Below, piece by piece: positions 16,654 to 25,789 of a stretch of DNA of 64,000 nt. Every line of letters begins with the position of its first letter. The first letter of the stretch is position 1. A program made the position numbers and the translations under genes. This stretch comes from Candidatus Jettenia caeni (GTDB lineage: Bacteria; Planctomycetota; Brocadiia; Brocadiales; Brocadiaceae): NCBI GenBank assembly GCA_000296795.1, contig BAFH01000003.1, positions 1,779,290-1,843,289 of the forward strand, written 5' to 3'. Under the pieces are notes generated by a model that ran no database searches, had not been told where the DNA came from, and saw nothing but the letters and a program-made list of their open reading frames with translations.

Positions 16654-17880
16654 ATGAATGTTTTAATTGGAATTTTAATGTATCCACCGGACTTCACCGG
16701 GGCGGGTTTAAGAATTCACAGATTGTACTCTAACTTGCGGAAAAAGGGAGTAAACAAGGTCTATGTTATTACGAATAGCATAAATAAAACCGAGAAGAAA
16801 ACAAGAACGTATGATGGTATAGAGATCATCTACATTGGTTGTAACAAATATGCCGGAAGGCAAACGCATATAGGAAGAAAGTTCCTGAAGACTATGTTTG
16901 TTTTGCGAATATTTTTTAGAACCACGATAACATTTTTAAAACTTCAGTCTGAAGTTGATATCATTCATACCGTTGATTCAAGTTGGCTCTCTAGTTTAAT
17001 AGGTTGGTATGCCTTTTTAGTGAAAAAGCCTCTGGTAAAGGAGATTGTTTCGTTAGGTATGGACGATCCTCTAACACTTCAAAAAACGAAACTCCCTCTT
17101 TTAAGATATTTTTTCTTATTTCCATTTCATTACGCCAGGTTAGTTATCGTGATATCTCCACCGTTAAAAGACGCATGCACAGCCTATGGTTTACCGGCAG
17201 ATAAAATCTGGTGCAGATTTAATCCAATCTATCTGGATAGCTTACATGAGGAGAACGATACGAATATTGTTTCAAGATATTTAGACTTTTCTGCCCGCAG
17301 GATTTTGTGGGTTGGGGTTATCATACGAAGAAAGAATCTTGAATTTCTCTTAAATGCAGCATTCTATCTGAAAGGAAAAATTCAATTACTCATCGTAGGG
17401 CCACACCCTGATGAGGAGTATTTCCGTGAAATTATATCTTTATCGGAAACGATTACTCAGGAAACAAACGGCAGGATCAAAATTTCATTTTTAGGCAGAA
17501 TAGACGACAGGAAAGAATTGGTTGCCCTGTATAAGAACTCACATTTATTTTGGTTCGCTTCACATAATGAGGGATTGGGTAATGTTGTCATTGAATCCTT
17601 ACTCTGTGGAACACCCATTGTGACTTTGCCCGTGAATAATATTATGAACTATGTAATTCAAAATACCGAAGATGGCGAAGTTGTGAATACCGATGATCCA
17701 AGGTATTTTGCGGATATTGTAAACATATGTTTACATAATAATATTTATCACAGAGATCAAATAGCTGAGAGAGCAAAAAAAAGATTTAATCATGATCAGA
17801 TTGAAAATGAATATGTATTCAAGTTTTACGATATTATGAGATTAAAAATGACCGATAAGTATACTGAAAAATCCCTGTAA
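16654..17880 (+). CDS. Glycosyltransferase family 4/1
   Basis: A GT-B enzyme whose N-terminus MNVLIGILMYPPDFTGAG is the typical first strand and glycine loop of this group. The C-terminal domain has ARRILWVGVIIRRKNLEF, LLIVGPHPDEEY and the donor-binding acidic motif NEGLGNVVIESLLCGTPIV. The frame continues upstream to a TTG at 16501, but those 51 residues do not look like a GT4 domain, so ATG 16654 was chosen despite a poorly spaced AAGGA. It opens a second gene block with the radical SAM gene 27 bases downstream. Confidence 0.85.
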   Translation: MNVLIGILMYPPDFTGAGLRIHRLYSNLRKKGVNKVYVITNSINKTEKKTRTYDGIEIIYIGCNKYAGRQTHIGRKFLKTMFVLRIFFRTTITFLKLQSEVDIIHTVDSSWLSSLIGWYAFLVKKPLVKEIVSLGMDDPLTLQKTKLPLLRYFFLFPFHYARLVIVISPPLKDACTAYGLPADKIWCRFNPIYLDSLHEENDTNIVSRYLDFSARRILWVGVIIRRKNLEFLLNAAFYLKGKIQLLIVGPHPDEEYFREIISLSETITQETNGRIKISFLGRIDDRKELVALYKNSHLFWFASHNEGLGNVVIESLLCGTPIVTLPVNNIMNYVIQNTEDGEVVNTDDPRYFADIVNICLHNNIYHRDQIAERAKKRFNHDQIENEYVFKFYDIMRLKMTDKYTEKSL

Positions 17881-17907
17881 AGGAAGAGAAATAGAAAGTG
17901 AGATATC

Positions 17908-18936
17908 ATGGAAGCAGCGATAATTACAACGTACCGGTGTCCGAATAAATGTTATATGTGTAATGTCTGGAAGCATCCCACAAAAAGAGAAGAGGAATTC
18001 AAGCCATCGCTCTTAGAGAAACTTCCCTCTCTTGAATTTGCCAATGTCACAGGCGGAGAGCCATTCTTAAGGGATGATATTGAAGAGATTATCTCTGTAT
18101 TACGGAAGAAAGCAAAAAGAATTGTAATGAGCACCAACGGGTATTTTACTCAAAAAATTTTAGCAATAGCACAAAAGAACAAAAACATTGGCATAAGAAT
18201 AAGCATTGAAGGTTTGCCTGCTGCTAATGATGAACTCAGAGGAGTCAAAGATGGTTTTGACCATGGATTAAGGACACTGCTTGAGCTTCAGAGGCTTGGG
18301 TTTAAAGATATAGGGTTTGGTATTACCGTATCTGACAGAAATGCTAAAGATATGATTGAATTATATCAATTAGCCAAGACGATGAACGTTGAATTTGCAA
18401 CTGCAGCGGTGCACAACTCATACTATTTCCATAAATACGATAATGAAATACAGAAAAAGGAGGAGGTAATCACCTGTTTCGAAGAGATCGTAAGAGATTT
18501 ATTAAAAAGCAAAAAGATTAAAAACTTGTACCGGGCCTATTTCAATTACGGATTAATTAATTATATCAGGGGAAACAAGAGATTGCTTCCCTGTGAAGCA
18601 GGAACAGAGAATTTCTTTTTAGACCCCTGGGGTGATATCAGACCTTGCAACGGGATGGAAGAAAATATTTGGTTTGAGAGTATGGGTAATCTGAAGGAAA
18701 AATCTTTCGAGGAAATATGGCGCGGAGAGAAGGCAAAGCAGATAAGAGAAAAGGTAAAGACCTGTCCCAAGAATTGCTGGATGATCGGCACTGCTGCTCC
18801 TGTTATGAAGAAATATTTCATAAAACCAACTGCCTGGATAATAAAAAATAAGATGAAAACCGATAGGGGAAAAGGAAGGGGATTTGGAAGTTTGGCATTG
18901 GGAAAAAATAATAAAGTACAAAGCTGCATAAACTAA
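17908..18936 (+). CDS. Radical SAM protein with SPASM-like C-terminus
   Basis: The radical SAM cluster motif lies at the N-terminus (TTYRCPNKCYMCNVW, Cx3CxxC). It is followed by the glycine-rich NVTGGEPFLRDD that positions S-adenosylmethionine. The C-terminal part has a SPASM-type Cys set (LPCEAG, DIRPCNGM, KTCPKNCW), which would hold one or two auxiliary 4Fe-4S clusters. It lies between two GT4 genes in the EPS locus, so it may modify a sugar, lipid or peptide linked to the polymer, but no substrate is visible. At 342 residues it is typical of the MoaA/PqqE-like class. No precursor peptide gene was found next to it. Confidence 0.85.
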   Translation: MEAAIITTYRCPNKCYMCNVWKHPTKREEEFKPSLLEKLPSLEFANVTGGEPFLRDDIEEIISVLRKKAKRIVMSTNGYFTQKILAIAQKNKNIGIRISIEGLPAANDELRGVKDGFDHGLRTLLELQRLGFKDIGFGITVSDRNAKDMIELYQLAKTMNVEFATAAVHNSYYFHKYDNEIQKKEEVITCFEEIVRDLLKSKKIKNLYRAYFNYGLINYIRGNKRLLPCEAGTENFFLDPWGDIRPCNGMEENIWFESMGNLKEKSFEEIWRGEKAKQIREKVKTCPKNCWMIGTAAPVMKKYFIKPTAWIIKNKMKTDRGKGRGFGSLALGKNNKVQSCIN

Positions 18937-19003
18937 AACAATCTCGTGATAAAAACGGAAATAAGAGAATCTCCAAATAAACCTATTCAAGAAAATTATA
19001 TCC

Positions 19004-19228
19004 ATGATAAAAATTACTGCTCTTGGCGACCGTGACTCTTCCCCTGTTCAAGAAGGAATTGAAACAGATCGTGTAAATTTATATTTTCAACTGATCAGAA
19101 GGAGAAGAAGAAAAAGACTTGATGAGCCAAAGATAAAAATTGTTGTTCTCGGCACTCGTGGCTTTCCTCATGTCCAGGGTGGTATAGAAGCACATTGCGA
19201 AAATCTTTATCCTCAACTTGTCAAAAAA
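19004..19228 (+). repeat. Tandem duplication of glycosyltransferase N-terminus
   Basis: The first copy begins at 19004 and the second at 19130, a period of 126 bases joined by a basic linker (RRRRRKRLDEP). Both encode the beta-strand and glycine-loop start of a GT4 domain. Homology extends about 33 codons in each copy. Confidence 0.75.
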
Positions 19229-20266
19229 GGTTATGAGATAATCGTTCTAACGAGAAAGCCGTATGTTAATCCGGATATTGGTATATATAAAGGGATTAAG
19301 TTAATTCCTTTACCATGTCCAAAAAATAAATTCCTCGAAACATTCCTTCATACCTTTATCGGAGTTCTCGTTGCCAAGAAGTTTTCTCCCGATATACTGC
19401 ATATCCATGCTATAGGACCTTCGTTATTTACACCACTTGCCCGTCTCTTAGGCCTCAAGGTAATCATGACAAATCACGGACCGGATTATCAAAGAAAAAA
19501 ATGGGGTAAACTGGCAAGAGGTGTCTTAAAACTCAGTGAAAAATCCGGTAGTACATGGGCTAACGATATCATATGTGTATCTGAGACTATTGCACATCAT
19601 GTGAAAAGAAAATATAACAGATATGTAAACATCATTCCCAATGGGGTAACAATAACGAAAATTGCGCAAAGTAGCGCTATTCTAAGAAACTACGCTTTGA
19701 CGAAAGGTCGGTATATATTATCCGTAGGCCGCTTTGTGCCTGAAAAAGGTTTCCACGACCTTATTGAAGCATTTAACCAGATTTCGACTTCTATCAATCA
19801 GTCTTCAGGCAATACCTGGAAATTAGTTATCATCGGCTGCGCTGACCATGAGGATAGATATAGTATACGTTTAAAAGATCAGGCAGATAAAAATAACAAT
19901 ATTATTTTAACAGGATTTCTGACGGGAGAATCACTACAAGAATTCTATAGTCACGCAGGGCTTTTTGTAATCCCTTCCTATTACGAAGGATTGCCTATTG
20001 TGTTACTAGAGGCTCTGAGCTATGGTTTATCCTGCATTGCTTCAGATATTTCTGCCAATAAGAATGTAAAATTATCCGGGAACAGATTTTTTAAGGCAGG
20101 AGACGTTAAGGGGCTTGCTGAAAAAATACAAGAATATCTCGATAAGCCCTTATGCGAGGAAGAGAAAAAAGGACAAATAACTATGATAGCAGAAAGATAT
20201 AATTGGGATACCATCGCGCATAAGACCGCTAACGTGTATAAGGGTATAATGAATGGTAAACGATAA
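19004..20266 (+). CDS. Glycosyltransferase family 4 with duplicated N-terminal segment
   Basis: From residue 43 this is an ordinary GT4 enzyme: IKIVVLGTRGFPHVQGGIEA at the N-terminus, SVGRFVPEKGFHDLIEAF and YEGLPIVLLEALSYGL in the C-terminal domain. Before it, residues 1-33 are a decayed copy of the same segment (IKI-x-LG-x-R ... VQ-x-GIE ... NLY-x-QL), offset by exactly 42 residues (126 bases). The two DNA copies share roughly two thirds of their bases. The first copy has lost the glycine loop (DSSP for GFPH), so the functional domain should be the second copy. ATG at 19004 has no clear ribosome-binding site, and no good in-frame ATG lies between the copies. Confidence 0.82.
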   Translation: MIKITALGDRDSSPVQEGIETDRVNLYFQLIRRRRRKRLDEPKIKIVVLGTRGFPHVQGGIEAHCENLYPQLVKKGYEIIVLTRKPYVNPDIGIYKGIKLIPLPCPKNKFLETFLHTFIGVLVAKKFSPDILHIHAIGPSLFTPLARLLGLKVIMTNHGPDYQRKKWGKLARGVLKLSEKSGSTWANDIICVSETIAHHVKRKYNRYVNIIPNGVTITKIAQSSAILRNYALTKGRYILSVGRFVPEKGFHDLIEAFNQISTSINQSSGNTWKLVIIGCADHEDRYSIRLKDQADKNNNIILTGFLTGESLQEFYSHAGLFVIPSYYEGLPIVLLEALSYGLSCIASDISANKNVKLSGNRFFKAGDVKGLAEKIQEYLDKPLCEEEKKGQITMIAERYNWDTIAHKTANVYKGIMNGKR

Positions 20267-20489
20267 ATCACTTGCCGCAGTTCCTCTTATCGAGCTTTTT
20301 AAAATCCAACCTATTACGAAAAGATAAAATTCACCAATGATGTTTGTCTGCCAATCACCACCAGGAAACGGCTTCTATCCAAAAATATTGAAATTTTTTC
20401 TCCGTGGCTTTATATATCTTTGTGGCATACAAATTCAATAAAGGCCAAAATTTTCTTCCTGGCTGTTTTCCAATAATTCCTTTAAAGAT

Positions 20490-22136
20490 TTAATCGCGTT
20501 GTATGGATACATTGAGTGTCTTTCCAACGCTTGGCAGGCGCAATTTTAAACAGTCTTCAGTCATAGACTTTGCATGTAAATATTGATAGATCTTTAATGT
20601 TTGCGGCTGCCATCGGTTTGTTTCAATGGGAATCTCTTTTATCAATCTAAAGGGGCCGGAATTAAGGTAGGATCGTAACTCCTTATGAATTTCAATTCCT
20701 GTCCAATCCTCTTTTTCTACTACGATATATGATATGCCATATTTATCGAAAATCCTCTTAATATCATCATGTGAATGGGCATGAATCTTGAGCCAATGTC
20801 CTGGGGTAATCGATGAAGAAGTAAGAAGTTTATCTCCCCGCAGCACATACATGGATTTTTTTTCATCCAGCACCCGCATTAAATAGATAAAGTAATTTTT
20901 GTGGCGACCATCAAAGAAGATTGTAGATGTCTTATTTTCCCGTAGTATATAATGAACGGCTTCATCATAGCCCCTGATATAGAATAGGGGTTTTTTGTAA
21001 ATATATGATATCTGATAAATCACAATAGCCACTAAAACAATTACATGAATAAGGTAACAAATTTTATATTTTTGAAGATATACAATGGGTAATGCTGCGA
21101 ACAAACAAAAGGCCGGTATCCAGAAAATTGGATATCGGTCAGTTTTAGCATTGAGAAATGTGAAAAAAAGGTATACGCTCATAATTGAAAGAATAAAATA
21201 CATGCAACGATTATCACGTTTCCAGATTGCCCATCCAAAACCTGTACCACAGAGAATCATGAAAGGCCAGGTTAAATGGCTGTTTACCAGCACAAAAAAA
21301 TAGAGTCTCAAATTTTCCCATGATAATCTGGAATGCTTCGTATACGCAATAGACTGATCTATGTTCTGGTCTCCAAGCCAAAAGGTAATTATGGCGAGAG
21401 GGGTAAGCAGAAATACCGCAATTATGCCAGCAATCCAGGTCTCTTTGCGTTTTATAAAGCTTGTGAATTGTCTTCTGACTATGAGATACAGGATAAACCA
21501 TAGTACGATAAAAACGGCTGTTTGTTTAGTCCATACGGTGAGGCTAAAAGTGATTGCCGTGGTATAGAGATAAGCTGATTTTCCGTTTTCTAGAAAACGA
21601 TAGAAGAGGTATGCAGTGAGCATGGCCATAGATAACACGGGAATTTCGGCCATTGTGTACCATTCCCATTGAACCAGATAAGGTGTCGTTATGAGTAATA
21701 GTGATGCCCAAAAGGCAGTATGCGTGTCGAAGATGCGCTGGGTAAGTTTAAACCAGGCGCTTACTCCAATGAGAGCAAAAAGCAAAATAGCTAAGCGACT
21801 ACTCCAGATGTTAATGCCGAATACAGCGTTAAACATCGCTTCAATACAGGGGAAAAAAGGGGGGTGATAGCCGATACTTATAGCAGGATATCTGGCATAA
21901 TAATGGGTTGTAAAATCATAAATATTACTTATCGGCATTTCTCGCAGGAAATCAAGAATGAATGCGCCATCCATTAAATGCCGTTCTGCATCTGCGAAAC
22001 CGCTGACCGTGGGGTCGTAAATTCCACGCAATAAGAGAACTGACATTATCAGGAGAATCAAGATAAGGCTTATCCTGTCTTTTCCTGTTTGACCCATGCA
22101 CCCGTTACGCTGTTTAGAAAATAAGTTCGGTATCAT
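20490..22136 (-). CDS. GT39-type membrane glycosyltransferase (ArnT/PMT-like)
   Basis: A polytopic integral membrane glycosyltransferase of GT-C fold using a polyprenyl-phosphate sugar donor. The N-terminal periplasmic loop after the first helix has the acidic start (GFADAERHLMDGAF), followed by ISIGYHPPFFPCIEAMF. About ten further hydrophobic segments follow, and a soluble C-terminal domain begins near residue 390. ATG at 22136 was chosen because AGGAGG lies 10 bases upstream; a TTG at 22145 is too close to that site. It runs opposite to the first EPS block and may add a side-chain sugar on the periplasmic face. Confidence 0.82.
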   Translation of the reverse strand: MIPNLFSKQRNGCMGQTGKDRISLILILLIMSVLLLRGIYDPTVSGFADAERHLMDGAFILDFLREMPISNIYDFTTHYYARYPAISIGYHPPFFPCIEAMFNAVFGINIWSSRLAILLFALIGVSAWFKLTQRIFDTHTAFWASLLLITTPYLVQWEWYTMAEIPVLSMAMLTAYLFYRFLENGKSAYLYTTAITFSLTVWTKQTAVFIVLWFILYLIVRRQFTSFIKRKETWIAGIIAVFLLTPLAIITFWLGDQNIDQSIAYTKHSRLSWENLRLYFFVLVNSHLTWPFMILCGTGFGWAIWKRDNRCMYFILSIMSVYLFFTFLNAKTDRYPIFWIPAFCLFAALPIVYLQKYKICYLIHVIVLVAIVIYQISYIYKKPLFYIRGYDEAVHYILRENKTSTIFFDGRHKNYFIYLMRVLDEKKSMYVLRGDKLLTSSSITPGHWLKIHAHSHDDIKRIFDKYGISYIVVEKEDWTGIEIHKELRSYLNSGPFRLIKEIPIETNRWQPQTLKIYQYLHAKSMTEDCLKLRLPSVGKTLNVSIQRD

Positions 22137-22288
22137 TTTTCGCAATCCTCCTGATTAAGAAATAATGGTATAATCGTTACCTTAGTATAAGGTGGTATGG
22201 ACAAAGGATACAGAAAACCTTCCGGGCCGTCTCTCCACGTTTGTTCGCGCATAATGTTTATGTAAGAACGGGAAATTACATTGTCCGT

Positions 22289-23917
22289 TTATACAACTTT
22301 TTCATGATATTCTTCCTCAATATTAATACTCCATAAATTATCTTTTGTTTTTATTCCTTTTATAATATTTTCTACGGCAACCATTGCTGACATCATTGAA
22401 TGATCCTGATTGTTGTAACGATGCATACCATTTCGGCCAATAAGGAATAGGTTATCAATCGTTTCCAGATATTCAATGATCTCATATAAATAATCATAAC
22501 TGCCAGTATATGATGGATATGCCTTCGGTACTCTTACAACACAACCGTCTTTTACCTCATGTGAGTCAATAAAATTAATCTTCTCCAATTCTCCAATGCA
22601 AAATTGGAGGAATTCTTTGTCTGACATACACCATAATTCATCTCCTTCATTACAAAAATACTCTAATCCTAACCAGATATCATTTTCATGTGAAACCATA
22701 TAGGGGCTCCAGTTATTAAAGATCTGAATTCTGCCTAACTTCACGTCTTTCTCCTGGACATATATCCAATTATCCGGAATGATATTACCCATTGTGCGGT
22801 GTTTCGTAGTATTTTTGACTTTTAACCTGTGTATTAAGATTCCTGCAGTCATGAAATCCCTGTAAACAAGTCTTGAGGCAATGTCTCGTATGTTTTTGTC
22901 GGGCACAGGATGTATCCGTGCTATCAGATCTTTTATTGGTATTGATGAAAAAAAGTAATCGGCATTTTCCTCAAATATATTTCCTGTTATGGTATCTCTG
23001 ATTCTTATACCCTGAACACGGTTGGCGTCGATTATAATATTTACAATCTCATGGTTCGTCTTAATTACGCCCCCGTTTTTACTTACTATGTCTGCAACGG
23101 TTTCCCACATCTGACCAGGTCCGTATTTCGGGTAAAGAAAGCTCTCAATGAGCGATGTCTCTGTGTCTTTTTGTGCAATATCCTTTTTTTTTCCGGTAAA
23201 CACCCTTTTTATGGCATGAGTTATTGCGGTAAATACGGAAAGTCCCTTTACTCTTTGTGCGCCCCATTTTGCACTTATTTTCTGACAGGTTACACCCCAT
23301 ACTTTCTCTGTGTAATCCTTAAAGAAAGTATGGTACAGCTCTTTACCAAACCGTGAAATGAAAAAATCTTCTAAATTTCTTATCTCTTTTTTTGGAAGAA
23401 AGTTTACCATGAAAAGACTACAGGTTATTTTTATTGTTTTTCTGAGCCCTAAATTTTTTACAGTTTGTAATTTCAAGGAAAGGGGATAATCATAAAACTT
23501 GCGCAAATAAAAAATTCTCGATATTCGATTTCTATGAAGAAGAACCTTATCTTCTTTCTCAGGATTCGGAGGATTTACCATAAGTGCATCGCTTTCTTTT
23601 ATCTTTCTGTATTTTGATGTATTTGCAACAGGAATTTTTCGTCTTAATAGTAAATCATCTTTTGCCGGAGCGCCCTGTATGGGGAGAATATTGCACCACC
23701 AATCCATAATTTTGCTCGATTTTGAGAAGAAGCGGTGCCCGCCAATGTCTATTCGGTTCCCCTTATAGTTGACTGTTTTTGAAATACCACCAATTTCCCT
23801 GGTTGCTTCGTATACCGTGGGCGCTATATCTGTCTTATCAAGCAGTTCATACGCTGAGGTTAAACCTGCCGGGCCAGCGCCAAAGATAAGTGCTTTTTTC
23901 GAATGTATTCCTGGCAT
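22289..23917 (-). CDS. FAD/NAD(P)-binding amine-oxidase-like oxidoreductase
   Basis: The N-terminus has the dinucleotide-binding fingerprint [18 protein letters not shown] and then [13 protein letters not shown] and [12 protein letters not shown], as in the protoporphyrinogen-oxidase/UDP-galactopyranose-mutase-like family commonly found in polysaccharide clusters. The C-terminal flavin motif is seen near [18 protein letters not shown]. At 542 residues it matches that EPS-associated group. It may oxidise or isomerise a sugar or lipid-linked intermediate; the exact reaction is unknown. It follows a GT2 gene on the same strand, 28 bases away, and is likely co-transcribed with it. Confidence 0.8.
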   Translation of the reverse strand: MPGIHSKKALIFGAGPAGLTSAYELLDKTDIAPTVYEATREIGGISKTVNYKGNRIDIGGHRFFSKSSKIMDWWCNILPIQGAPAKDDLLLRRKIPVANTSKYRKIKESDALMVNPPNPEKEDKVLLHRNRISRIFYLRKFYDYPLSLKLQTVKNLGLRKTIKITCSLFMVNFLPKKEIRNLEDFFISRFGKELYHTFFKDYTEKVWGVTCQKISAKWGAQRVKGLSVFTAITHAIKRVFTGKKKDIAQKDTETSLIESFLYPKYGPGQMWETVADIVSKNGGVIKTNHEIVNIIIDANRVQGIRIRDTITGNIFEENADYFFSSIPIKDLIARIHPVPDKNIRDIASRLVYRDFMTAGILIHRLKVKNTTKHRTMGNIIPDNWIYVQEKDVKLGRIQIFNNWSPYMVSHENDIWLGLEYFCNEGDELWCMSDKEFLQFCIGELEKINFIDSHEVKDGCVVRVPKAYPSYTGSYDYLYEIIEYLETIDNLFLIGRNGMHRYNNQDHSMMSAMVAVENIIKGIKTKDNLWSINIEEEYHEKVV

Positions 23918-23945
23918 ATAAAATCACCGGTAAAAAATTCATGAA

Positions 23946-25406
23946 TTAATGTTGTCGCATGTGAAGCTTTTTTGTGGAATAAATTATCCAACAAACCATA
24001 AAAGTTCCACTACTATAAAGGTAATAAAGCACATGTGAAAAAATGGCCAACAGTAAAAACTTAAAACCCCTTAATTTGAAAAAAAATCGGTATAATTGAC
24101 TGTTCAGTAATAAGATATTCATGGTAGTTAAGACAAAGGCGAAATACAGGGCTGCCGCAGAAGGGAGTAGGTTGTATCCCAGATTACTGCGGGATGCGAT
24201 ACCAGATAAGGTAACAACCATGCCTGCTGTAATGATAAAGACAATCCGTATCATGACATTCCGATGCCAACTTCTGGTTTTTATGTTCGGTATTTTCACA
24301 TAGAAGATAACAAAATTGATGAGGAGAAATAAAATAAGAATGAAAAACTTTAGATGATAATAAAATGAAGTATTGGGAATACATGCAAGGAGTTTCTGAT
24401 TAAAAAAGAAAAAAGTCAATAAGGTAAATGCAAATCCGGAAACGATGAAAAATACCAGAGGAAGTAAAAATTTTAAATGTCTTCCCTTGTGCCAAAGTTG
24501 AAGGATACGAGTGTAAGAAACAACAAAATTAGCGCCAAGAAAAAGAGCTACTCCCGATAGCTTGATATAATAATAAAAAGACCCTATGGGGATATGGGAA
24601 AAGAGTTTATATTCAAGCAAAAAGAATATTCCAAGCCCTATAAGAAGTCCGACACAAAGTGCACTCACTAAATGACTTTTTTGGAAGTTTAATCCTTTCG
24701 GCATCTCCTGCGATTGGAGGATTAAATTTGCCCAGGGAACTGCGCGGCAAAAAATATCTGTATAAAGTAAAGAATAAAAACTCCATTTCTTTAAATGTTT
24801 TACCTGGAGTTCTTTTACCAGTAAGATTTTGTAACCGCATTTCCTTATCCTAAGGCCAAGTTCTACATCTTCAATAGATGGCTTTGGATACTGCGCAGCA
24901 TCGAAGCCTCCGGCTTTATGAAACACTTCTTTTCGGATTGCACCACATCCCGCCCAGAAGGTATGAGCATTATGGTAGGAAGTTTGGTGAATAAAATGAT
25001 GGAAAAGGTTCTTATATTGAGAAAAGAAGTTGATAGCTGATGGTTGATTATCATATGATCCAAATAATGCTCCAATTTCGGAATTGTTTAAGAATTTGGA
25101 TACAACACAGCTAAGGGAATTCAGATGTATGACTACATCTGAATCCACAAAGAAATAAATATCGCCCCTGGCATTCTGTGTACCAACATTTCTCGCTGCT
25201 CCAGGTCCCGATTGTTTATTCATACGGACAACCCGGACTCCTGCCTGCCGGGCTATCTGCGGACTCTCGTCTGTAGAGGCATCATCGACAACAATTATCT
25301 CGTAGTGAGGATAATCTGAAGATTTGATAGCATCCAAACACCTGGAAAGAAATTGACTACAATTATACGCTGGAATTATGATGGAGACGAGGGGGTTTTT
25401 GTGCAA
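23946..25406 (-). CDS. Glycosyltransferase family 2 with C-terminal membrane domain
   Basis: Residues 1-230 form a GT2 domain: PLVSIIIPAYNCSQFL, the VVDDASTDESP loop, the metal motif FFVDSDV and the late GGFD...EDVELGLRIRK. Residues from about 255 to the end hold roughly seven hydrophobic helices. This looks like a processive or membrane-tethered transferase. The start appears to be TTG at 25406; the nearby ATG upstream is out of frame. It is divergent from the flippase gene, with copy C of the palindrome element in between. A gene of this layout usually works on lipid-linked glycans at the inner membrane. Confidence 0.82.
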   Translation of the reverse strand: MHKNPLVSIIIPAYNCSQFLSRCLDAIKSSDYPHYEIIVVDDASTDESPQIARQAGVRVVRMNKQSGPGAARNVGTQNARGDIYFFVDSDVVIHLNSLSCVVSKFLNNSEIGALFGSYDNQPSAINFFSQYKNLFHHFIHQTSYHNAHTFWAGCGAIRKEVFHKAGGFDAAQYPKPSIEDVELGLRIRKCGYKILLVKELQVKHLKKWSFYSLLYTDIFCRAVPWANLILQSQEMPKGLNFQKSHLVSALCVGLLIGLGIFFLLEYKLFSHIPIGSFYYYIKLSGVALFLGANFVVSYTRILQLWHKGRHLKFLLPLVFFIVSGFAFTLLTFFFFNQKLLACIPNTSFYYHLKFFILILFLLINFVIFYVKIPNIKTRSWHRNVMIRIVFIITAGMVVTLSGIASRSNLGYNLLPSAAALYFAFVLTTMNILLLNSQLYRFFFKLRGFKFLLLAIFSHVLYYLYSSGTFMVCWIIYSTKKLHMRQH

Positions 25407-25612
25407 CGTTAAATCTAAACTCCATTATAGTATAGAGAATCTACCCTCCCGTACAACTCTATGAATATTATTGATGTAAATCACAAATCGGTAAATCTGC
25501 CGGATTTTATAGAAAATTATATGCCAAAATATCAGAGAAGTAAGAAAAATAGTTAAATTGTATTCTGATAACGGATATCCATGTAATTTTAACCAAAAAT
25601 GTATACGAAATA

Positions 25613-25659
25613 TGTGCCGTGTCACATAAGTGAATACCACAGAGATGTGACACGGCACA
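25613..25659. repeat. Triple palindrome element, copy C
   Basis: Two perfect 15-base inverted arms (25613-25627 and 25645-25659, containing GTGCCGTGTCAC and GTGACACGGCAC) enclose a 17-base centre with a third degenerate unit (GTGAATACCAC, 25630-25640). The outer units have changed in a compensatory way, keeping the pairing. On the right it is followed by AGGAATGAGGG and TACTACG, shared in part with copy D. Confidence 0.75.
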
Positions 25660-25752
25660 CAGGAATGAGGGTAATGAATACTACGAACGGAAAGAGTTAT
25701 GGGCAAGACTTGAATGGCAAATCCTTTGCGGCCTTTTTTAAACAAACTTCGA

Positions 25753-25782
25753 TTGATATGAGAAGGATTTAAAGGGTATATT
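25753..25782 (+). promoter_or_regulatory. Possible flippase promoter
   Basis: TTGATA (25753-25758) and TATATT (25777-25782) lie 18 bases apart. Transcription would start at or next to the ATG at 25790, implying a leaderless message, in line with the lack of a ribosome-binding site. Eye recognition only. Confidence 0.3.
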
Positions 25783-25789
25783 TGTTCTC

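Larger units (their letters stand above)
25407..25789. other. Divergent intergenic region with palindrome element
   Basis: The gap separates a minus-strand GT2 gene from the plus-strand flippase. It holds the near-perfect inverted element at 25613-25659 and, at 25753-25782, TTGATA and TATATT spaced 18 bases just before the flippase ATG. A 106-codon minus-strand frame here runs through the palindrome and looks non-coding. Confidence 0.5.

Noticed and set aside
25425-25745. 106-codon minus-strand ORF in the divergent gap
   Set aside because: It runs through the palindrome element and has a biased, non-domain composition; no ribosome-binding site.
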